DNA of 64,000 nucleotides from Bradyrhizobium canariense (GTDB lineage Bacteria > Pseudomonadota > Alphaproteobacteria > Rhizobiales > Xanthobacteraceae): NCBI RefSeq assembly GCF_019402665.1, contig NZ_VSST01000014.1, forward strand, positions 33,672 through 97,671. Direction: 5' to 3'. Position numbers and translations under genes: made by a program. This document shows positions 34,370-43,978 of the stretch, piece after piece. Every line of letters starts with the position of its first letter. Position 1 is the stretch's first letter. The notes under the pieces were generated by a model. That model was not told the origin of the DNA. It saw only the letters and a list, made by a program, of their open reading frames with translations, and did no database searches.

Positions 34370-34831
34370 TCAGGCCACCGACGCCTTCACCTTCACCGGG
34401 TGAACCGCGCGGAATGCGATTGCGATCCTGTTCCAGGCATTGATGGCGCCGATCAGCATGGTCAGGTTCACCGTCTCCGCATCGGAGAATTGCGCGCGGA
34501 CCTGCTCGTAGACGTCATCGGGCGCGTGCGTCTCGGAGATCAGCGTCACCGACTCGGTCCAGGCCAGTGCGGCGCGCTCGCGGTCGGTGTAGAGCGGGGA
34601 TTCGCGCCAGGCGTTGAGCAGATAGATGCGCTGCTCGGTCTCGCCGCGCTTGCGCGCGTCCTCGGTGTGCATGTTGATGCAGAAGGCACATCCGTTGATC
34701 TGTGACGCGCGGATCTTGACGAGCTCGATCAGCGATTTCTCAAGGCCCGTCGACTGGATCTGCTCTTCCAGCCCCATCAGGGCCTTCATCGTGTCGGGTG
34801 CGGCCTGGTAGAAATTCATGCGGGGTTTCAT
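34370..34831 (-). CDS. AhpD-like carboxymuconolactone-decarboxylase family protein
   Basis: 153 residues. It has the AhpD peroxidase site Cys48-x-x-Cys51 with His55 (INGCAFCINMHTEDARKRGETEQRIYLL), so it is more likely a peroxidase-type thiol protein than a decarboxylase. It starts 29 bp after emrB on the same strand and seems to be the third gene of that operon, so it may remove oxidised forms of the exported compound. The start is ATG 34831 with AAGGAGAACGACC upstream. Confidence 0.88.
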   Translation of the reverse strand: MKPRMNFYQAAPDTMKALMGLEEQIQSTGLEKSLIELVKIRASQINGCAFCINMHTEDARKRGETEQRIYLLNAWRESPLYTDRERAALAWTESVTLISETHAPDDVYEQVRAQFSDAETVNLTMLIGAINAWNRIAIAFRAVHPVKVKASVA

Positions 34832-34860
34832 GGTCGTTCTCCTTGGTTGCCGGGTTGATG

Positions 34861-36480
34861 TCAGTGGGCGCCGCCGGCCGAGGCATGGCCGGGCTTCTTC
34901 AAGAACAGGACGGCGGCGAGCGCCACGATCAGCGCCATGCCGAGCAGATAGAAGGTGTCGCTGAAGGCGAAGATGTAAGCCTGCTTCTGGACGATGTGAC
35001 CGATCGCGACATAGGCGCGATGCGCGGCATCCGCACGGTCGAGCACGCCGTGATTGATGAAATATTGCGTGAGCTGTTCCAGTCTCGTGCGGGTGGACTG
35101 CTCGAATACCGAGACCGACTGCATCAGCACGTTGGAGTGATACTGCTCGCGTTTGGTCAGCAGGGTCTGCAACAGCGCGATGCCGACGGCGCCGCCGAGA
35201 TTGCGCATCATGTTGAACAGGCCGGACGCCGAGCCCGCATTCTCCGCCTCGATGCCGGCCGTGGCCACCGCGGACAGCGGCGCCATCACCAGCGCCTGGC
35301 CGATCGCGCGGACCACATTGGGCCAGAGCAATTGATCGGCGGCATAGTTGCCGGTCATATAGATATTCATGAAGTTGGAGGCCGCGAACAGGACGAAGCC
35401 GACGCCGATGATGAGCCGCGCATCGAGCGTCTGCATCAGCCGCGGCACCAGCGGGATCAGCAGAAGTTGCGGCAGGCCGGTCCAGGCCAGCACCATGCCG
35501 ATCTGCTCGGCATTGTAGCCCTGGATGCGGGCCAGATATTGCGGCAGGATGAACACCGAGCCGTAGAGTGCGATCCCCAGCAGGAAGTTCGCGAGCATGC
35601 CGAAGCCGAAGTTGCGGCGGACCAGCAGACGCAGGTTGAGGAGCGGCTTCTTCACCGTGAGCTCGATGATCAGGAAGGCGATCAGGGCCACGGCCGCGAT
35701 GACGGACAGCTTGACGATGAAGGGCGAGCCGAACCAGTCGTCCTTGTTGCCTTCCTCGAGCACTGTCTGCAGCGCCGACAGTCCGATCGCCATGGTGATG
35801 ATGCCGGCCCAGTCGCCGTCGCGCAGCAGCGACAGCTTCATGGGCTTTGCATCGAGGGCGTACCAGAGCATGCCGACCATGATCCCGCCCGGGACGACGT
35901 TGACGTAGAAGATGTACTGCCAGCCAAAATTCTCGGTGAGATAGCCGCCGATGGTGGGGCCAATCGCGGGCGCGAACGTCGCCGACAGCGCGAACAGCGC
36001 GAGGCCGACCGGCTGCTTTCCGCGCGGCAGCAATGTGATGATGAGCGTGAACGCCATCGGAATCAGCACGCCGCCGGTAAAACCTTGCACCGCCCGCAGC
36101 ACGATCATCTGCGGCAGGTCCTGCGCCAACGCGCAGGCGGCCGATAGGACCAGGAAGAGGACCGCGTTGGTGAGGAGATAGATGCGGATCGAGAACACCT
36201 GCGCCAGCCAGCCCGAGAGCGGGATCACCACGATCTCCGCGATCAGATAAGAGGTCGAGATCCAGCCGCCATCGTCGATGCCGGCGCCGATCGCGCCCTG
36301 GATGTCGGCGAGCGACGCGTTGACGATCTGAATGTTCAGCACCGCCATGAAGGCGCCGAGCGTCGCGCCGATCACGGCAATCCAGGTCTTGGTCGACACG
36401 GCAGGCGTTATGGGGGCCGCGACTGAAGCGGGGATTTTGGCGGCGGAGGCGGCGTTGACGGTCGTTTGGAGCGTGCTCAT
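34861..36480 (-). CDS. emrB: DHA2-family (EmrB/QacA) multidrug efflux permease
   Basis: 539 residues with 14 predicted membrane helices. The MFS motif C region and N-terminal signature are WISTSYLIAEIVVIPLSGWLAQVFSIRIYLLTNAVLFL and QGFTGGVLIPMAFTLIITLLP. FGWQYIFYVNVVPGGIM is typical of EmrB. It moves drugs or aromatic compounds with proton exchange, together with the EmrA adaptor encoded upstream. The 117 bp before it hold a copy of the GATAATC element described below, so it may also have its own promoter. Confidence 0.93.
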   Translation of the reverse strand: MSTLQTTVNAASAAKIPASVAAPITPAVSTKTWIAVIGATLGAFMAVLNIQIVNASLADIQGAIGAGIDDGGWISTSYLIAEIVVIPLSGWLAQVFSIRIYLLTNAVLFLVLSAACALAQDLPQMIVLRAVQGFTGGVLIPMAFTLIITLLPRGKQPVGLALFALSATFAPAIGPTIGGYLTENFGWQYIFYVNVVPGGIMVGMLWYALDAKPMKLSLLRDGDWAGIITMAIGLSALQTVLEEGNKDDWFGSPFIVKLSVIAAVALIAFLIIELTVKKPLLNLRLLVRRNFGFGMLANFLLGIALYGSVFILPQYLARIQGYNAEQIGMVLAWTGLPQLLLIPLVPRLMQTLDARLIIGVGFVLFAASNFMNIYMTGNYAADQLLWPNVVRAIGQALVMAPLSAVATAGIEAENAGSASGLFNMMRNLGGAVGIALLQTLLTKREQYHSNVLMQSVSVFEQSTRTRLEQLTQYFINHGVLDRADAAHRAYVAIGHIVQKQAYIFAFSDTFYLLGMALIVALAAVLFLKKPGHASAGGAH

Positions 36481-36529
36481 GGAGGCCTCGTCTCGGTTAC
36501 GGAGACAGGATGGATCAAGCAGTTGGTTT

Positions 36530-36563
36530 CGATAATCGGAGAAGCGCAGGAAGGATCATCCGG
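36530..36563. promoter_or_regulatory. GATAATC element in front of emrB
   Basis: CGATAATCGG followed, 15 bases on, by GGATCATCCG. It matches the element before emrA at 28 of 33 positions and begins 50 bases from the emrB start. It is a probable binding site for the divergent LysR protein. Confidence 0.55.
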
Positions 36564-36597
36564 CAGGATTTGAAAATCCCACGGGACCCTCCCGGCT

Positions 36598-37779
36598 TCA
36601 GCCGCCGTTAGGACGGGCCGCGTTGTCGGCGAGATGCTTTGCCGTCTCGCGCTCGGCCATGACGGCCTGTTTGGTGTCGACGGTCGGCACCGCGGACATG
36701 CCGGGGCGCAGCAGGCCGGTCAGGCTGTGGTCGTCGAGCACGATCTTCACCGGCACCCGTTGCACGATCTTGGTGAAATTGCCCGTGGCGTTGTCGGGCG
36801 GCAGCAGCGCGAATTCAAGGCCGCTCGCCGGCGACAGGCTGTCGACATGGCCGCGCAGGGTCTGGTTGCGGAAGCTGTCGACGTGCAGCTCGACCGGCTG
36901 GCCGGAGCGGACATGGGTGAGTTGCGTCTCCTTGAAATTTGCCACGACATAGACCGCATCGAGCGGCACTACCGCCATCAATTGCGTGCCGGCCTGCACG
37001 AACTGTCCCACGCGCAATGAGCGGGCGCCGACCGTGCCGTCGACCGGCGCGGTAATCTCGGTGTAGGAGAGATTCAGCGTCGCCTGCTCCGCGACCGCGC
37101 GCGCATGTTCGAGTTGGGCCGTAGCCTGCGCGCGCTGGGTGGTGAGCACGTCGACCTTGCGTTGCGCGGCCACGAGGCCCGACCTGGCATGTTGCAGCTG
37201 TGCATTGCTGGCGCGCAACGCAGCGTCAGTCTGTTGTGCGCGCTGAATCGTGCCGGAGCCCGACTTCATCAAATCGTCGTAGCGGGCGCGCTCCTCCTGC
37301 GCAAATTTCAGATTCGCGTCCGCAGCAGCGACATCGGCCGTGCTCTGCTCGATGATCGGCTGCTGGAGTTCGAGCTGGGCGTCGAGGTTGCGCACCGATG
37401 CTTCCGCCGCAGCGACATCAGCGCGGGCCTGGTCGAGCGCCGCCTTGAAGTCGCGGTCGTCGATCTTCGCCAGCACCTGGCCCGCTTTGACCTTTTCGTT
37501 GTCGCTGACCAGCACCTTGGCGATGTAGCCCGAGACTTTTGGCGCGACGATCGTGGAGTCGGCCTTCACATAGGCGTCGTCGGTTGTCTCGAGATAACGG
37601 CCGTTGACCCAGTAGTCGTGTCCGTAATGGACAATCGCTGCTGTGCCCGCGAGGAACGCGAGCGCCAACACCGCCCGCCGGACCATATTCCGGGCCGGAC
37701 CACGCACCGGCGCCGTGAGGGAAGCTTGAGTTATCTCAGTCGCTTGCTGGAAGGTTTCGGTGCGGGGCATCTCGGACAT
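36598..37779 (-). CDS. emrA: HlyD/EmrA-family membrane fusion protein
   Basis: 393 residues. A cytoplasmic tail of about 30 residues precedes one membrane segment (RAVLALAFLAGTAAIVHYG). The lipoyl half (TIVAPKVSGYIAKVLVSDNEKVKAGQVLAKID), a long coiled-coil hairpin (about 115-230) and the second half (NLSYTEITAPVDGTVGARSLRVGQFVQAGTQLMAVV) follow in order. EmrA trimers carry substrate from EmrB to an outer-membrane channel. It is the first gene of the operon. It is divergent from the LysR gene with 277 bp between starts. Confidence 0.93.
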   Translation of the reverse strand: MSEMPRTETFQQATEITQASLTAPVRGPARNMVRRAVLALAFLAGTAAIVHYGHDYWVNGRYLETTDDAYVKADSTIVAPKVSGYIAKVLVSDNEKVKAGQVLAKIDDRDFKAALDQARADVAAAEASVRNLDAQLELQQPIIEQSTADVAAADANLKFAQEERARYDDLMKSGSGTIQRAQQTDAALRASNAQLQHARSGLVAAQRKVDVLTTQRAQATAQLEHARAVAEQATLNLSYTEITAPVDGTVGARSLRVGQFVQAGTQLMAVVPLDAVYVVANFKETQLTHVRSGQPVELHVDSFRNQTLRGHVDSLSPASGLEFALLPPDNATGNFTKIVQRVPVKIVLDDHSLTGLLRPGMSAVPTVDTKQAVMAERETAKHLADNAARPNGG

Positions 37780-37827
37780 GGCAGTCTCCTATCGGCTAGC
37801 TGCGACTATCGGTCTTCTTCGCTCGAT

Positions 37828-37860
37828 CGATAATCGGCGAAATGCCGGAAGGATTATCCG
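37828..37860. promoter_or_regulatory. GATAATC/GATTATC inverted element in front of emrA
   Basis: CGATAATCGG and GGATTATCCG form an inverted pair within 33 bases. 28 of 33 positions match the element before emrB. It begins 49 bases from the emrA start, the same distance as for emrB. Confidence 0.6.
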
Positions 37861-38000
37861 CTGAGAGTGGATAGTCCGGCCATCTCGCCTTGGCACGTAC
37901 GGTCTACCGAGCCGGAGGTGCGACTGCCCCAGAGCGATTGCCGCCTCTGTCGAGCGATTGCGGCTAACCCATCCGCCATCCGCGCGCGAGACGATCTGAT

Positions 38001-38050
38001 GGATAATCGGACAGAATTTCTTGCGATTATCGACCAAGAGCGGATAATCA
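38001..38050. promoter_or_regulatory. GATAATC-type sites in front of lysR
   Basis: Three more GATAATC-type sequences lie just before the lysR start: GGATAATCGG (38001-38010), GATTATC (38025-38031) and GGATAATCA (38042-38050). The first two form an inverted pair. This suggests autoregulation by the same protein that binds the emr elements. Confidence 0.55.
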
Positions 38051-38056
38051 GTCGGT

Positions 38057-38968
38057 ATGGACCGATTGACAAGTCTCGAAGTCTTCAGCCGGGTGGCCGA
38101 GGCCGGCGGCTTCTCTGCAGCAGCCCGCAAGCTCAACATGTCGACCACCATGGTGAGCAATCACGTCCAGGCGTTGGAAGACCGCCTCGGGGTGAGGCTG
38201 CTTCAGCGCACCACGCGCAAGGTCAGCCTCACCGACATCGGCAAGGCCTATTACGACCGCTGCATCCAGATACTCGCCGAAATCAAACAGGCCGACGACA
38301 TCGCGAGCGAATTGCAGTCGGTGCCGCGCGGCACGCTACGGATCCACGTCGCCACGCATATGGTGCCGTTCGTCGCGCCCGTGGTGGCGAGGCTCCTGTC
38401 GACCTATCCGGAGCTCAAGATCGATCTGCGCATGGGCGAGGCCGACATCGATCTCATCGAAGAAGGTTATGACGTTGCTCTGCGCATGACCGCGCCGCCG
38501 GATTCGAGCCTGATCGTCCGCAGCCTGGCCACCTGGCGCCACGTCCTGTGCTGCTCGCACGACTATCTCGACAAGCACGGTCGCGTGCAGAAGCTCGACG
38601 AGCTCGCCGCGCACAATTGCGGGCGCCATTTGAATTATCCGTTCGGCGACGATTGGCGCTTCTTCGATCGCAAGGGCGCGCCGGCATCGGTGCGCATCTC
38701 CGGCAGCTTCATCACCAACAGCGGTGAGGCCTTGCGAAAGGTGGCGCTGGAAGGCGCTGCCGTCTGCCTGATGGCCGGATTTCTGATCCGCGACGATCTC
38801 GAGGCCGGTCGGCTCGTGCGCCTCTTGCCCGAATATCGTCCAGTCGAGATGTCGATGAATGCCGTCTATCCACACCGCCATCATCTGTCGGCAAAGGTCA
38901 GGACCTTCATCGACATGCTCGTGCATCATAGCGCTGAGCAGCAGAAGCTGATCAATCCCTATTCATGA
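38057..38968 (+). CDS. LysR-family transcriptional regulator
   Basis: 303 residues. The N-terminal winged helix-turn-helix is typical (MDRLTSLEVFSRVAEAGGFSAAARKLNMSTTMVSNHVQALEDRLGVRLLQRTTRKVSLTDIGKAYYDRC). The effector domain reads FVAPVVARLLSTYPELKIDLRMGEADIDLIEEGYDVALRM, close to the AaeR/DsdC-like group. It is divergent from the emrA-emrB-ahpD operon and probably controls it and itself. Its stop lies against the stop of the convergent amidase gene inside TCATGA (38963-38968). Confidence 0.92.
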   Translation: MDRLTSLEVFSRVAEAGGFSAAARKLNMSTTMVSNHVQALEDRLGVRLLQRTTRKVSLTDIGKAYYDRCIQILAEIKQADDIASELQSVPRGTLRIHVATHMVPFVAPVVARLLSTYPELKIDLRMGEADIDLIEEGYDVALRMTAPPDSSLIVRSLATWRHVLCCSHDYLDKHGRVQKLDELAAHNCGRHLNYPFGDDWRFFDRKGAPASVRISGSFITNSGEALRKVALEGAAVCLMAGFLIRDDLEAGRLVRLLPEYRPVEMSMNAVYPHRHHLSAKVRTFIDMLVHHSAEQQKLINPYS

Positions 38969-40387
38969 TCGGGACGGCGCCGGCAGCCGTCCGAACACTT
39001 TTTCAAGTGCCATCCCGACCGCAAGTAGGCGGCGATCGCTTCCGGACGGGCCATCCAGCTCGAGCCCGATCGGGAGCTTGCTGACCGGGCCGAGCGCAAT
39101 CGGGATCTGGATTCCGGGAATTCCGGCATTGCTGCCGGGATCGGTGTTCTGGATGAACAGGCCGAAATTTTCGAGGCTGCTGGAATCGGGATTGGAGGCA
39201 ATGGCGACGCGCGGCGTGGTCGGGAAGGCGATGGCATCGAGCCGGTTGTCGGCGAAAGTCCTGCTGTAGAGCGCCTGAAGCGCGGGGCGCGCTGTGTTGA
39301 TCGCGGCGTCGTAGATCGGCTTGGCGTCAACCAGCGTGCCATCGGGGGCGGGCAGTTTGCGCGGGATCACCAGCCCATCATAGGTACCCTTGACGTCTGC
39401 GCTGGATATCTCCGCTGCCAGCGCCGCGATGCTGAGGCCGGTACCGGTGTGTCTGAGATACGCGACCATGTCGTCATAGGCCTCATACAGCACGACGGGA
39501 AAGCTCACCTGGCCGTTGAGTTCGGCGAGCAGCGGCATCTCGATTTCGATGACGGTGACGCCCTGCGCCTTCATTTTCGTGACGGCCGCCTCGAATGCGG
39601 CGTCGGTGTCGGCGTCGAGATTGCTCAGCATCGCCTTTACGATGCCGATCCGCACCAGCTTCAGATCGGCCGGCGCGATGGCATCGCCGCCTGCAATGAC
39701 GCGGTCGAGCAGCGCGACATCCGCCATGGTCGCGGCCATGGGACCCGCGGTGTCGCGGGTGTGCGAGAGCGGCGCAATTCCAGCTTGCGGATAGCGTCCG
39801 ATGGTCGGGCGCAGCGAGGCGCATCCATTCAGCGCAGCCGGCACCCGGACCGATCCGCCGGTGTCGGTGCCGAGCCCGCCTGCCACGATGCGCGCGCCGA
39901 TCGCGGTACCGGTCCCGGAGGAAGAGCCGCCGGCGATCAGGGCCCGGTCATAGGCGTTGCGCACGCCGAACTCGGCAGCGGTCTTGAATGCGGTGTTGTA
40001 GCCGGAGATGCCGAAGGCGAGCTCGTGCATGCTGGTCTTGCCGATGATGACCGCGCCTGCGGCCCGCAGTTTTGCCGCAACTGGCGCGTCGGCCGTGGGA
40101 ACGTAATCCTTCAGGGCCGGCGTGCCCGCGCTACAGGGCAGCCCGGCAACCTCGATGTTGTCCTTGATCACGATGGGCACGCCGCCAAGCGGTTTTGTCC
40201 GGTCGCCCGTCGCGTCGAATGCGGCAGCAACCTTCAGGGCGCCGGCCTGGTCCAGGGTGACGAAGGCATTGAGGTCGGCATTGGCTTTGGCGCGGGCAAG
40301 CGCTTCCGTCGTGAGTGCTGTGCTCGTCACCTTGCCGGCGCGGAGGTCGGCGGCGGCCTGGGTCAGGGTCAACTGATCGAAATCCAT
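38963..40387 (-). CDS. Amidase-signature enzyme, indoleacetamide-hydrolase-like
   Basis: 474 residues. The Ser-cisSer-Lys triad is visible: Lys in GVPIVIKDNIEVAG, cis-Ser in LGTDTGGSVRVPAALNG and nucleophile Ser just before it, with the GGSSSGT glycine-serine signature. The stretches PCSAGTPALKDYVPTADAPV and HTRDTAGPMAATMADVALLD fit the indoleacetamide hydrolase group (IaaH/Bam) better than GatA, but other aryl amides are possible. It starts 74 bp after the indolepyruvate oxidoreductase gene on the same strand and probably shares its transcript. Confidence 0.85.
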   Translation of the reverse strand: MDFDQLTLTQAAADLRAGKVTSTALTTEALARAKANADLNAFVTLDQAGALKVAAAFDATGDRTKPLGGVPIVIKDNIEVAGLPCSAGTPALKDYVPTADAPVAAKLRAAGAVIIGKTSMHELAFGISGYNTAFKTAAEFGVRNAYDRALIAGGSSSGTGTAIGARIVAGGLGTDTGGSVRVPAALNGCASLRPTIGRYPQAGIAPLSHTRDTAGPMAATMADVALLDRVIAGGDAIAPADLKLVRIGIVKAMLSNLDADTDAAFEAAVTKMKAQGVTVIEIEMPLLAELNGQVSFPVVLYEAYDDMVAYLRHTGTGLSIAALAAEISSADVKGTYDGLVIPRKLPAPDGTLVDAKPIYDAAINTARPALQALYSRTFADNRLDAIAFPTTPRVAIASNPDSSSLENFGLFIQNTDPGSNAGIPGIQIPIALGPVSKLPIGLELDGPSGSDRRLLAVGMALEKVFGRLPAPSRS

Positions 40388-40461
40388 GATGCGTCACCCG
40401 CTTGCCCGGCTCCATCATGGAGCCCTCGAATTCGGGAGGCTGAAGCCTCGCCGGCATCACG

Positions 40462-43400
40462 TCAACCGTGGGCGCGCAACTTTGCCTGCGACGCTGCGAT
40501 CACATCGGCGAGAAGCCGTTCGACCGCCGGCTTCACCTTCGCGATCGCGATGTCCTTCACCGGCCCGTAACCGCGGATCTCCATCGGCGCCTTGGCGATC
40601 ACGACGAGATCGGGCAGGCGCGCCGCATCGAGTTCGCCGAGCATCCGTTCGATCACGCCCTCATACCAGGCGATCAGGTTTCGCTCGGTGCGGCGTTCGA
40701 CGGTGTAGCCGAACGGATCGAATACTGTCCCGCGCAACCCTTTCAGTCGCGCGAGCGCGGCGAGCGGCAGCTGGATCCACTGGCCGAAGGCGCGCTTGCG
40801 CGGCCGGCCGCGGGCGTCGCGCTCGGACGGCAGGAAGGGCGGAGCGAGATGGTATTTGACGCTGAAGCCGTCCTCGAACTCGCGCTTCAGCTCGTCGAGG
40901 AAGCCGCTCTGCATGTGCAGGCGCGCCACCTCGTACTCATCCTTGTAGGCCATCAGCTTGAACAGGGCGCGCGCAACCGCCTCGGTCAACTTCTCGCTAT
41001 TCAGGTTGGCTTCCGCATTGCGAACGTTTGCAACGCGTGCTCGATAGCGCGCTGCATAGGCATCGTTCTGATAAGCCGCGAGGAAGTCGGCGCGGCGGTC
41101 GATCAGCTGGTCGAGCGTCTCGGCCTTGGGCGCTTCGTCCACCTTCGGCAAGAAGTCAGGGTCGGCCGCTGCAATCCGGCCCCAGGCGAAAGCCTGCTTG
41201 TTGCTTTCGACCGCGACGCCGTTGAGCTCGATCGCGCGCAACAGCGCCGACAGCGAGACCGGCAACAGCCCGCGCTGCCAGGCAAAGCCCAGCATGACGA
41301 TGTTGGCATAGACGGCATCGCCGAGCAGACGCTCCGCCAGTGCGTTGGCGTTGATGGTGTCGAGATTGCCGTCGCCGATCACCTGGCCGATCGCGCGCAG
41401 GCGGGCGGGTGAGGCGAGATCCGCGTCGCGGAAGCGGACGACCTCGCCGGTCGGCATCTCCGCGGTGTTGACCGCGGCTCGCGTGCCTTTCCGATAGGTG
41501 CCGGACGCCTTCGGCGAGGAGCTGACGACGAGGTCGCAACCGATGAGCGCATCGGCCGCGCCCTGGTCGATACGGACCTGATGCAATGCGTCGGGGGACG
41601 CGGCCAACCGGATGTAGCTCAGCACCGGCCCGAATTTCTGCGCAAAGCCGGTAAAATCCAGCACCGAGACGCCGTTTCGTTCGAGATGCGCCGCCATGCC
41701 GATCAGCGCGCCGACCGTGATCACGCCGGTGCCGCCGACGCCGGTGACGAGCAGATCATAGGGACGGTCGAGCGTTGCGAGAGTGGGCAGGGGAAGTGTG
41801 GCCGCGTGGCCGACCGCGTCGGTCCGGCTTGCGCCCTTCTTCCGGCGCGTCGCGTCCTCAACGGTGACGAAGCTCGGGCAAAACCCGTTGAGGCAGGAAA
41901 AGTCCTTGTTGCAGGACGAGAGATTGATCCGCCGCTTCCGGCCGAAGGGTGTCTCCTTGGGCTCGACGCTGAGGCAGTTGGATTCGACCGAGCAGTCGCC
42001 GCAGCCTTCGCAGACGAGATCGCTGATATAGGCGAAGCGTTTGGGATCGATCATCTGCCCACGCTTGCGACGACGCCGCTTCTCTGTCGCGCAGGTCTGC
42101 TGATAGATCAGAACCGAGACGCCGGGAATCTCGCGCAGCTCGCGCTGTACATCGTCCATCTCTTCGCGCGGATGGATGGACACGCCGACCGGCAGGTCGC
42201 CTGGCGAAAATTGCGCTGGATCGTCCGACACCAACGCGATGCGCGCAACGCCCTCGGCGCGGACGCTGTGCGCGATGGCGTGGACGCTGATCGGGCCGTC
42301 GACGGGTTGGCCGCCGGTCATGGCGACGGCATCGTTGAACAGGATCTTGTAGGTGATGTTGGCTTTGGCCGCGATCGCCTGCCGGATCGCCATCGAGCCC
42401 GAATGATAATAGGTGCCTTCGCCGAGATTCTGGAACACGTGCTTGTTGCCGGTGAAGCGTGACGAGGCGGCCCAGTTCACGCCTTCGCCGCCCATCTGGA
42501 TCAGGGACGATGTCTCGCGGTCCATCCAGCTCGCCATGAAATGACAGCCGATGCCGGCCAGCGCCTTCGACCCCTCCGGCACTTTTGTCGATGTGTTGTG
42601 CGGGCATCCGGAGCAGAAATACGGCGTGCGCGTCGCACCGCTGACGTTGATCGTGCGCGCAGCCTCAGGCATCAAGCCGGCTGCGCGCGCGGCGAGATTA
42701 AGGCTTGGGAACATCGGATCGAGACGGCGTGCAAGCACCCCAGCGAGCGCGCGCGGCGACAATTCGCCGATCCAGGAGATCAGCCGCGCGCCGGTTTCGT
42801 CGTGCTTACCGACCATGCGCTCGGGTTTTTCGCCCGGATAATCGTAAAAATATTCCTTGAACTGGCTTTCGATGATACCGCGCTTCTCCTCGACCACGAG
42901 GATCTCGCGCTTGCCCTTCACGAAGGCCATCGCGTCATGCAGCGCCAGCGGCCAGACCATGCCAACCTTGTAGATGTCGATGCCGATGCTGCGGCAGGCC
43001 GCTTCGTCGAGATCCATCAACCGCAACGCTTCCATCAGATCGAGATGGGCTTTGCCTGTGGTGACGATGCCGTAGGTAGCGCCCGGGATATCGTAGATGT
43101 GACGATCGATCGGATTGGCCTTTGCGAAGGCGTAGACCGCGTGCTTCTTCGCCTCCAGCCGCTCCTCGATCTGCGGCCCCGGCAGATCGGGCCAGCGATA
43201 GTGCAAGCCGCCGGGTGGCGGCGTGACGTCCGGAGTGTGGAAGGCGCGCGGCGGGCGCAGCGCGACGGAGGCGCCGGATTCCACGATCTCCGAGATCGCC
43301 TTGAAGCCGACCCACATGCCGGTGAAGCGGCTCAGCGCATAGCCATATTCACCGAATTCGAGATACTCGCTGACGCTTGCGGGGTGGAGCGTCGGCATGA

Positions 43401-43911
43401 ACCAGCTCATGAAAGCGACGTCGGACTGGTGCGGCATCGAGGACGAGACGCAGCCATGGTCGTCGCCAGCGACCACCAGAACGCCGCCATGCGGTGAGGA
43501 GCCGTAGGCATTGCCGTGTTTCAGCGCATCGCCGGAGCGATCGACGCCGGGACCCTTGCCGTACCAGAGCCCGAACACACCATCGACCTCGCGGTCAGCT
43601 TGCGTCTCGACCTGCTGCGACCCGAGCACCGCCGTCGCGGCAAGGTCTTCGTTCACCGCGGGGAGGAATTCGATGCCGTCCCGCTTCAGCCGCTCCTGGA
43701 TGCGCCACAGTTCGAGATCGATGCCGCCGAGCGGCGAGCCGCGATAGCCCGAGATGAAGCCCGCCGTGTTCAGCCCGGCGGCACGGTCGCGCCGCACCTG
43801 GTCGAGCGCGATGCGGACGATGGCCTGCGTGCCGGTGAGGAAGACGCGGCCTTCTTCGCGATCGTAGCGGTCGGAAAGCTGGTAGGCGTCGAGTGAGGAA
43901 ATGGCGTCCAT
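40462..43911 (-). CDS. Indolepyruvate:ferredoxin oxidoreductase, fused alpha-beta
   Basis: 1149 residues from ATG 43911, which has GGGAGGTCC upstream. The order is ThDP-linked pyruvate-oxidoreductase domains, ThDP-binding segment with GIGCHFMASWM and the 4Fe-4S motif CEGCGDCSVESNC (about 632-645), then the gamma-type domain (LLVTGVGGTGVITVGALIGMAAHLERN) and a C-terminal extension (DUF6537-like, about 920-1149). These enzymes turn aryl-2-oxo acids into aryl-CoA with ferredoxin as electron acceptor. Proteobacterial fused forms occur in aromatic and branched-chain amino acid breakdown. The divergent Lrp/AsnC gene is the likely regulator. Confidence 0.93.
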   Translation of the reverse strand: MDAISSLDAYQLSDRYDREEGRVFLTGTQAIVRIALDQVRRDRAAGLNTAGFISGYRGSPLGGIDLELWRIQERLKRDGIEFLPAVNEDLAATAVLGSQQVETQADREVDGVFGLWYGKGPGVDRSGDALKHGNAYGSSPHGGVLVVAGDDHGCVSSSMPHQSDVAFMSWFMPTLHPASVSEYLEFGEYGYALSRFTGMWVGFKAISEIVESGASVALRPPRAFHTPDVTPPPGGLHYRWPDLPGPQIEERLEAKKHAVYAFAKANPIDRHIYDIPGATYGIVTTGKAHLDLMEALRLMDLDEAACRSIGIDIYKVGMVWPLALHDAMAFVKGKREILVVEEKRGIIESQFKEYFYDYPGEKPERMVGKHDETGARLISWIGELSPRALAGVLARRLDPMFPSLNLAARAAGLMPEAARTINVSGATRTPYFCSGCPHNTSTKVPEGSKALAGIGCHFMASWMDRETSSLIQMGGEGVNWAASSRFTGNKHVFQNLGEGTYYHSGSMAIRQAIAAKANITYKILFNDAVAMTGGQPVDGPISVHAIAHSVRAEGVARIALVSDDPAQFSPGDLPVGVSIHPREEMDDVQRELREIPGVSVLIYQQTCATEKRRRRKRGQMIDPKRFAYISDLVCEGCGDCSVESNCLSVEPKETPFGRKRRINLSSCNKDFSCLNGFCPSFVTVEDATRRKKGASRTDAVGHAATLPLPTLATLDRPYDLLVTGVGGTGVITVGALIGMAAHLERNGVSVLDFTGFAQKFGPVLSYIRLAASPDALHQVRIDQGAADALIGCDLVVSSSPKASGTYRKGTRAAVNTAEMPTGEVVRFRDADLASPARLRAIGQVIGDGNLDTINANALAERLLGDAVYANIVMLGFAWQRGLLPVSLSALLRAIELNGVAVESNKQAFAWGRIAAADPDFLPKVDEAPKAETLDQLIDRRADFLAAYQNDAYAARYRARVANVRNAEANLNSEKLTEAVARALFKLMAYKDEYEVARLHMQSGFLDELKREFEDGFSVKYHLAPPFLPSERDARGRPRKRAFGQWIQLPLAALARLKGLRGTVFDPFGYTVERRTERNLIAWYEGVIERMLGELDAARLPDLVVIAKAPMEIRGYGPVKDIAIAKVKPAVERLLADVIAASQAKLRAHG

Positions 43912-43965
43912 GCGGACCTCCCGCGGCATCCTTGCCGGATGGGAGAAGGGTAGGCCTCGGCAACT

Positions 43966-43978
43966 GGTAGGTCCTACC
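43966..43978. promoter_or_regulatory. Palindrome between the oxidoreductase gene and lrp
   Basis: GGTAGGTCCTACC, perfect 6-base arms around one base, between divergent starts at 43911 and 44064. Two further GGTAG copies at 43881 and 44036 flank it. It is a good candidate site for the Lrp/AsnC protein. Confidence 0.5.

Noticed and set aside
34798..36147. Plus-strand open frame of 449 codons
   Set aside because: Antisense to emrB, which has clear membrane helices and family motifs.
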